Part shown: piece after piece, positions 1 to 4,681 of the stretch | Layout of the letters: every line of letters begins with the position of its first letter | How positions within the stretch are numbered: the first letter of the stretch is position 1 | DNA from: SH-MAG3 sp036374995 | GTDB lineage: Bacteria; Gemmatimonadota; Gemmatimonadetes; Longimicrobiales; RSA9 | Assembly: GCA_036374995.1 (NCBI GenBank) | Contig: DASUSS010000070.1 | Location: forward strand, 1-5,954 | DNA length: 5,954 nt | Direction of reading: 5' to 3' | Translations under genes and position numbers: made by a program | The notes under the pieces: model-generated | What the model was told of the DNA's origin: nothing | What the model saw: only the letters and a program-made list of their open reading frames with translations | The model's database searches: none

Positions 1-594
1 GCGCGACTGCGCCGCTACACGGACGCGCCACAGCACACCGCACGGTTCTCCACCTGGCTCGTGGTCGTCGTGCGTAATCTCGCGGTGGACTGGTACCGCA
101 GCCGGGATGGCCGCCGGCGGCTGACGGCTGCCGCCGAGCGGCTGAGCCCGCTCCAGCAGGCGATCTATCGTGAAGTATTCCTGAACGGATTCAGCCACGC
201 CGAGACGTACGAGATCGTGCGGGCGCGCGACCGGGCAGACCTGACGTTCGGTCGCTTCCTCCGGGAGCTTGCCGCGGTCTACCGCGCGATCGGCATCAGG
301 ACGCCCGCGCGCTGGCCGCGCGATCACGAGCCCGATGCGAGTGCCACGGTGGAGGCGGATGACACCGCGGCGGCTGCGGAGATGAGGCAGGCCCTGCACC
401 GCGCACTCGCGGATCTGTCCGCCGAGCAGCGCCTCGCCGTCCAGCTGTACGTGATCGATGAGGTTCCCGCCGCCGAGGTCGCACGCGTCGTGGGGCTGCC
501 GAACGCGAAGGCCGTCTACAACTGCGTATATCGCGCACTCGCAGCGGCGCGTGCAGAGCTGGAGCGCGCCGGATACCGGCGCGACATGCTGTGA
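1..594 (+). CDS. Sigma-70/ECF-type RNA polymerase sigma factor, 5' partial
   Basis: This frame is open from base 1 to the TGA at 592-594 and gives 197 residues; the real start lies upstream, so an internal GTG at 61 should not be taken as the start. It would direct RNA polymerase to a specific promoter set. The visible N-terminal part is the end of region 2 (2.3-2.4): FSTWL at about residues 16-20, then RNLAVDWYRSRDGRRR, the aromatic/basic helix used for -10 melting and recognition. The C-terminal region 4 spans about residues 137-190 (LSAEQRLAVQLYV, then the HTH AAEVARVVGLP and the closing YNCVYRALAAARAEL). Between them, residues 45-98 hold a second region-4-like segment (LSPLQQAIYREVF, then FSHAETYEIV). 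The next gene encodes a probable anti-sigma protein 79 bases downstream. Family assignment is firm; the exact ECF group is not determined. Confidence 0.88.
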   Translation, partial: ARLRRYTDAPQHTARFSTWLVVVVRNLAVDWYRSRDGRRRLTAAAERLSPLQQAIYREVFLNGFSHAETYEIVRARDRADLTFGRFLRELAAVYRAIGIRTPARWPRDHEPDASATVEADDTAAAAEMRQALHRALADLSAEQRLAVQLYVIDEVPAAEVARVVGLPNAKAVYNCVYRALAAARAELERAGYRRDML

Positions 595-615
595 GCACTT
601 CCGGGGCGGCCGTCC
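591..615 (+). repeat. Junction repeat, copy A (after the sigma gene)
   Basis: The sequence GTGAGCACTTCCGG (591-604) contains the sigma stop codon. After one base it is followed by GCGGCCGTCC (606-615). The same two blocks recur at 4617-4630 and 4636-4645, again starting at a stop codon and again in front of the next gene. Matches are 13 of 14 and 10 of 10; only the spacer differs (1 versus 5 bases). The role is unknown: a regulatory site for the downstream gene, or a structured transcript element, is possible. The unequal spacer argues against a simple -35/-10 pair made of these two blocks. Confidence 0.5.
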
Positions 616-639
616 GTTTCATCCAGGTGTCTTCATCAC

Positions 640-652
640 AGGACGCCAGGTG
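640..652 (+). promoter_or_regulatory. Shine-Dalgarno-like AGGA before an alternative GTG start
   Basis: AGGA at 640-643 lies six bases before GTG at 650-652, which is in frame with the anti-sigma gene and would add eight residues before Met 674. No purine-rich site lies in the 20 bases before ATG 674. An inverted repeat GGTGTC (626-631) / GACACC (652-657) encloses this site and could partly mask it, but with a 20-base loop and a 6-bp stem it is weak. Confidence 0.4.
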
Positions 653-673
653 ACACCCAGTCCTTCATCCACG

Positions 674-1426
674 ATGACCCACCTCGACGCTGAGCAGCTC
701 GTGGCCTGTGCGGCCGGTGAGGACCGTGTCCCGGCTCGCCGCCACGCGGGCACGTGCGCAGAGTGCGCGGCGAAGGTTGCGGAGCTGCGGGCGCGCATGA
801 ACCTGCTGGCGGCGGATGCGTCACCGGCGGAGCCAGCGCCCGCATGCTTCGATGAATTCACGATCACCGTGGTGGCGGGTGGCAGCGCAACACCGGACCT
901 GAGAACGCGCGTGGTGGTGCACAGTGCCGGGTGCCGGCGGTGCGCTGTCGCGCTTGCCGGAGCCGTGCGCGCCCTCGCGGATGCAGGCGTAGCGGCGGAG
1001 GTGCGCAGGCTCGAGGGGTCGACTCTTCAGACGTGGTTGCGACGCACGATACCAGTCGCGGCCGCGGCCGTGATCGTGCTCCTGGTGCAGGCGCCCGAAC
1101 AGCAGGCACCGGTGCACCGATCGCTGCCCGTCACGACCTTCCCGGCCGCTTCGCTGGTGGCACCGCTGGGCAACGTTCGGGATGCAGCGACGTTGCGATG
1201 GGGGAGCGTACCCATGGCCGATCAGTATCGCGCGATCCTGTTCGATGCGGACGGCACCGTACTGTTCGAGTCCGTCGTCACCGATACGGTCGTGACGCTC
1301 CCGAACTCCGTACGCCCCGAGGTCGGCCGCACCTATTTCTGGACCGTAGCTGCGCGTACCGGCTACGACCGCTGGGTGAGATCGGGCATGGCGGAGTTCA
1401 CCGTCCTGCCGGAGCGCGCGCCATGA
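674..1426 (+). CDS. Membrane-anchored zinc-motif anti-sigma-like protein with FnIII-like outer domain
   Basis: Encodes 250 residues from ATG 674. The likely role is to bind and hold the upstream-encoded sigma factor at the inner membrane. The cytoplasmic part carries two zf-HC2/ZAS-type motifs: HAGTCAEC (H24, C28, C31, with H3 as a possible fourth ligand) and HSAGCRRC (H83, C87, C90, with C58 at C-x24-H spacing, the canonical four-ligand layout). A single hydrophobic segment of about 16 residues (125-140, PVAAAAVIVLLV) follows WLRR, consistent with N-inside topology. Residues about 162-247 look like a beta-sandwich of fibronectin-III type (TLRWGSV, YRAILFD, YFWTVAA, FTVLP). The stop overlaps the start of the CHAT gene, so the two are probably co-translated. 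ATG 674 was chosen because the zinc domain begins there (MTHLDAEQL); GTG 650 has the better ribosome site and is a real alternative. The zinc motifs are directly visible; sigma binding is inferred from family and position. Confidence 0.82.
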   Translation: MTHLDAEQLVACAAGEDRVPARRHAGTCAECAAKVAELRARMNLLAADASPAEPAPACFDEFTITVVAGGSATPDLRTRVVVHSAGCRRCAVALAGAVRALADAGVAAEVRRLEGSTLQTWLRRTIPVAAAAVIVLLVQAPEQQAPVHRSLPVTTFPAASLVAPLGNVRDAATLRWGSVPMADQYRAILFDADGTVLFESVVTDTVVTLPNSVRPEVGRTYFWTVAARTGYDRWVRSGMAEFTVLPERAP

Positions 1427-1428
1427 TG
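1411..1428 (+). promoter_or_regulatory. Ribosome site and ATGA coupling at the anti-sigma/CHAT junction
   Basis: GGAG at 1411-1414 lies eight bases before ATG 1423. That ATG shares bases 1424-1426 (TGA) with the stop of the anti-sigma gene. A second ATG follows at 1426. The spacing favours 1423, and the overlap indicates translational coupling of the two products. Confidence 0.65.
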
Positions 1429-4400
1429 CTTGTTCCGGTCGTTCTCGCGCTGCTACAAGCCGCGCCGACGGACTCTCTGCACATTCGTGCCGGGACCGCG
1501 CCCAGGGCGGCGCTCGTTGCCATCGCGCAGCGCGCGCCCGGCGACGTGCGCGAGGCGATTGCGCGCGCGTTCGCGCGCATCGAGAACGGCGCCTTTCCGT
1601 CTGAAATCAGTCGCGCTGCGGCGCTTCGACTCGCAGAGGCACATGCGATCGCGTGGCGTGACTCCTTCCACATCCGCGAGGTGCGGCGTTTCGTCGAGGC
1701 ATCGCCGCAGTGGCGCCGCGCCAGGGTGCGCGCCGACAGTCTGAGACGCGCAGGCGTGGCCGCTTACGGTCGCGATGGCGCCGCTTCGGCGCAGCGGCTC
1801 TGGCGGGAGAGCGAGCGGATCGCCGCGGCGATCGCCGATACGACGGCCTGGGCGGCGGTGCTGCACAACATCGGCGCCGCATTCGATCGCGATGGCAACG
1901 TCGACAGCGCCCGCGCCTATTACACGCGCGCCCGCCGCCTGGCCGGTCTGGTCGGCGACGCGCTCGTCGAGGCCAATGCCGTGGGTGCGCTTGCGGCATT
2001 GCACGAGTTCGAGGGCGAGCTCCAGGCGGCCCGTGCGTTGTACGACCGCGCGACAGAGCTTCGTGCCCGCATCGGCGACGTGCGCGGCGCCGCAGCCGAT
2101 CATCAGAACCTCGGCCTGATGGCGTGGGGACTTGGCCAGCTGGACGAGGCCCGGCAGCACATCGAGCGCGCGCTCGCGCTGAACCGTCAGGCCGACCGTC
2201 ACGATGTCGCTGCAACGAACATCTTCAACCTCGCCGGCATCGCGCACGCCGCGGGCGACATGAATCGCGCCGGGGAGCTGTATGCGGAAGCACTGCACCT
2301 CTATCGCACACACGAACTGCCGGCGGAGGCGGCGGACGCCGTTCACGGACTGGGCCGCGTGCAGATCAGCCGTGGCGCCTACCGGGAAGCGCTCGACCCG
2401 CTGCGACAGGCAATTGCGACGTACGCGGCAACAGGTCCCGTGTCGCACGAGCTCGCGGCACGCCGTGATCTCGCGGCGGCGTTCCAGGCGATGGGGGAGC
2501 TCCAGGCCGCCGCGGATGAGCTGCGCCGGGCGGAGGCACTGGCCGACTCCGTCGAGGTGACCGGTGAGACACGCACGCGCCTGGTCCTGAGTCGCGCGGA
2601 TCTCGCCGTGATAATGAACCGGTTCGACGAAGCGGAGCAGCTCTTCGGCGAGGCGGAGCGGCTCTTCCGTCAGCACGGTGACGCGCTCGGCGAGGCGGAT
2701 GCACGGCAGGGGCAGGCGCTGCTGCTGCTCGAGCGCGAACGCTGGACGGACGCACGACAGGTCCTGTCCGATGCGGTGCTGCGGTTCGAGGCGCTCGGCA
2801 ATGCGCGCGCCGCTGCTGTCACCCGCATGCTGCTTGGCTCGGCGATGCTGGGCCAACGCGACCTCACCACTGCACGCACTCAGCTCTCGCGGGCGGTTGC
2901 CGGATTCGCCGCGTTGACCGATCGTGTCGGCGAGGCGGCTGCACTCGGCGAGCTCGCGAGGCTCGAGATGATGGCAGGGCGCCCCATGCACGCCGATTCG
3001 CTCTATACGGTCGCGCTCGCACGCGTTCGCGACCTCGTGGCTCCGGGCATCACGTGGGAGCTGCGTCTCGGAAAGGCGCTCGCCGCGCGCTCACGTCATG
3101 CGCTCGGCGAGGCGGCGGATCTGCTGCACGCGGCCACGGAAGACGTCGAGCGCGCGAGCATGCGGCTCCGACTGCCGGAGCGCCGCACCGCGTGGCGCGC
3201 CGACAAGTGGGAGCCGTACTCGCAGCTCGCGCTCACCGAGCGACGGCGCGGGCGCATCGCTGCCGCGTTTGCGGCAAGTGAGCGGATGCGTGCGCGCGAG
3301 ATGTTCGAGCTGCTCCAGCTCGGTCCGGTAGAGGCGGCCTCCGGCTCGTCCGAGCTGATGGCACGCGAGCAGACGCTGCGCCGCCGGATCTCGCTGCTCT
3401 CCAGCCGGCTCGAGCCCGCATCGCTCGCGACTCTGCTGCGCGGCCCGGATCCGCAACCCACCGCGGCGCCAGCGCGCGAAACGCTCGCCGCGCTGCAACA
3501 GGAGTATGCCGATCTGCTGCTCGAGCTGCGCGAGCGCGCAGTGGAATCGGCGGAGCTCGTTACGGCACCGCGCCTCGAGTGGCGGGATGTTGCGGCGCGT
3601 CTGCCGCCGCGCACCGCCATGATCGAATATCTGGTCGGTGACTCCGGCGTGATCGCGTTCGTGCTGACACGCGATACGCTGGCCGCATTCGATCTGGGCA
3701 CAGATGCGCGCGAGCTCGCCAGACTCATCGAGTTCGGTCGCGCCATGATCGATCGCGGCTCTGCAGCGCCGGCCGACGACCGTTGGCGCGCGCCCATGCG
3801 CCGCCTGTACGACCACCTGGTCGCACCCATCAGCGATGGTGGTCTGCTGACGGACGTGTCGCGCCTCATTGTCGTACCACACGCGGAGCTGCACTACCTG
3901 CCGTTCGCCGGACTGGTCGATCGCGAGGGCCGGTTCCTGATCGAGCGCTTCAGCCTCTCATTCGCGCCATCGGCTGCCGTATGGCTCGCCGTGAGCAACC
4001 GCCGCCCGGCGAATGCGGCGATGGGCGTGCTGGCGCTCGCACCAAATCCAGCCAGCCTGCCCGCGTCCTCGAGCGAGGTGGCGGCGGTCGACCGGCTGAT
4101 GCCGGATACGACGGTCGTGCTCACCGGCCCGGCTGCGTCAGAAGCGGCGTTCCGTACCGCCGCATCCAGATATCGCGTGCTGCACCTGGCGACGAACGGC
4201 GTGCTGAATCAGCATAACCCTCTCTTTTCGTACGTTGACCTCGCGGCCGGCACCGGACACGACGGCCGTCTCGAAGTGCATGAGATCTTCGGGTTGCGCC
4301 TGAACGCGCAGCTGGTAGTGCTGTCGGCATGCGAGACAGCACTGGGCGCGGGCGCACAGGCCGATGTGCCGCCGGGGGACGACTGGATTGGCCTGACCCG

Positions 4401-4620
4401 CGCATTCATTCACGCCGGCGCTGCCGATGTGGCTGCCACGCTCTGGCCGGTGGAGGATCGTGCGAGTGCACTGCTCATGCAGCGGTTCTACGAGGGCCTC
4501 TCACGCGACGGCAGCGCAACGGAATCACTCGCGCGTGCGCAGCGGCAGTTGCTGCGCGACCCCGCAACCGCACACCCCTTTACCTGGGCTGGTGTGGTCC
4601 TCGTCGGCAGTGGGCGGTGA
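1423..4620 (+). CDS. TPR-CHAT protein (caspase-like fold) with the catalytic His position changed to Asn
   Basis: Encodes 1065 residues. CHAT domains are clan CD, caspase/separase-like peptidase folds, usually joined to TPRs that receive a signal or partner. Residues 1-14 are hydrophobic (MMLVPVVLALLQAA) and resemble a signal peptide or anchor, but lack a basic n-region and a clear cleavage site. Residues about 108-580 form some twelve TPR-like units with a period near 40 (for example HNIGAAFDRDGNVDSARAYY, and LGQLDEARQHIERALAL). Residues 587-636 are the usual pre-CHAT helices (ERMRAREMFELLQLG); 646-706 look coiled-coil. The CHAT domain covers about 785-1063: IVVPHAELHYLPFAGL, HLATNG (921-926), PLFSY, LSACETA with Cys970, and AATLWPVEDRAS. 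The usual motif is HxATHG; here the residue before Gly is Asn925, so protease activity is doubtful. His931 lies close by. The start at 1423 is supported by GGAG and the ATGA overlap. The partner or substrate is unknown; the adjacent anti-sigma is the obvious candidate. Confidence 0.9.
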   Translation: MMLVPVVLALLQAAPTDSLHIRAGTAPRAALVAIAQRAPGDVREAIARAFARIENGAFPSEISRAAALRLAEAHAIAWRDSFHIREVRRFVEASPQWRRARVRADSLRRAGVAAYGRDGAASAQRLWRESERIAAAIADTTAWAAVLHNIGAAFDRDGNVDSARAYYTRARRLAGLVGDALVEANAVGALAALHEFEGELQAARALYDRATELRARIGDVRGAAADHQNLGLMAWGLGQLDEARQHIERALALNRQADRHDVAATNIFNLAGIAHAAGDMNRAGELYAEALHLYRTHELPAEAADAVHGLGRVQISRGAYREALDPLRQAIATYAATGPVSHELAARRDLAAAFQAMGELQAAADELRRAEALADSVEVTGETRTRLVLSRADLAVIMNRFDEAEQLFGEAERLFRQHGDALGEADARQGQALLLLERERWTDARQVLSDAVLRFEALGNARAAAVTRMLLGSAMLGQRDLTTARTQLSRAVAGFAALTDRVGEAAALGELARLEMMAGRPMHADSLYTVALARVRDLVAPGITWELRLGKALAARSRHALGEAADLLHAATEDVERASMRLRLPERRTAWRADKWEPYSQLALTERRRGRIAAAFAASERMRAREMFELLQLGPVEAASGSSELMAREQTLRRRISLLSSRLEPASLATLLRGPDPQPTAAPARETLAALQQEYADLLLELRERAVESAELVTAPRLEWRDVAARLPPRTAMIEYLVGDSGVIAFVLTRDTLAAFDLGTDARELARLIEFGRAMIDRGSAAPADDRWRAPMRRLYDHLVAPISDGGLLTDVSRLIVVPHAELHYLPFAGLVDREGRFLIERFSLSFAPSAAVWLAVSNRRPANAAMGVLALAPNPASLPASSSEVAAVDRLMPDTTVVLTGPAASEAAFRTAASRYRVLHLATNGVLNQHNPLFSYVDLAAGTGHDGRLEVHEIFGLRLNAQLVVLSACETALGAGAQADVPPGDDWIGLTRAFIHAGAADVAATLWPVEDRASALLMQRFYEGLSRDGSATESLARAQRQLLRDPATAHPFTWAGVVLVGSGR

Positions 4621-4645
4621 GCATTTCCGGCCGCCGCGGCCGTCC
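4617..4645 (+). repeat. Junction repeat, copy B (after the CHAT gene)
   Basis: GTGAGCATTTCCGG (4617-4630) contains the CHAT stop codon. After five bases it is followed by GCGGCCGTCC (4636-4645). This is the second copy of the pair found right after the sigma gene. It lies in the 61-base gap before the RCC1 lipoprotein gene, so it could give that gene its own control, or it could be a processing or structural element in a longer transcript. Confidence 0.5.
4628..4642. repeat. Short GC-only inverted repeat in the CHAT/RCC1 gap
   Basis: CGGCCGC and GCGGCCG flank a single C, a perfect 7-bp palindrome. In RNA it could fold as a 5-bp stem with a 5-base loop. There is no T-run after it, so it is not a standard intrinsic terminator. 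It might act as a protein-binding palindrome or a weak hairpin. It exists only in copy B of the junction repeat, because the five-base spacer completes the palindrome. Confidence 0.35.
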
Positions 4646-4667
4646 AACCAGCCGCAACGGTGAACGC

Positions 4668-4674
4668 GAAAGGA
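4668..4674 (+). promoter_or_regulatory. Ribosome binding site of the RCC1 lipoprotein gene
   Basis: GAAAGGA lies seven bases before ATG 4682. It is the best ribosome site in the window and fixes the start of the last gene, whose first codons encode a lipoprotein signal peptide. Confidence 0.75.
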
Positions 4675-4681
4675 CTAACAC

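Noticed and set aside
458..673. Upstream in-frame extension of the anti-sigma gene into the sigma gene
   Set aside because: The extension is an out-of-frame reading of sigma region 4; only the short GTG 650 alternative is worth keeping.
931..1422. Possible N-terminal extension of the CHAT gene upstream of 1423
   Set aside because: This stretch overlaps the anti-sigma gene in another frame, is Arg-rich, and has no domain; ATG 1423 has a ribosome site and a hydrophobic N-terminus.
1453..2991. Long - strand open frame (512 codons) opposite the TPR region
   Set aside because: Its translation is rich in Arg, Cys and His with no domain pattern, as expected for the antisense of a GC-rich gene; the + strand TPR periodicity is unambiguous.
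1423..4620. Type III-E CRISPR Craspase (Csx29) identity for the TPR-CHAT protein
   Set aside because: No CRISPR repeats or cas genes are visible, the protein has a hydrophobic N-terminus, and the CHAT His position is Asn.
4628..4642. Intrinsic terminator after the CHAT gene
   Set aside because: The palindrome is GC-only with a tiny centre and has no T-run after it.
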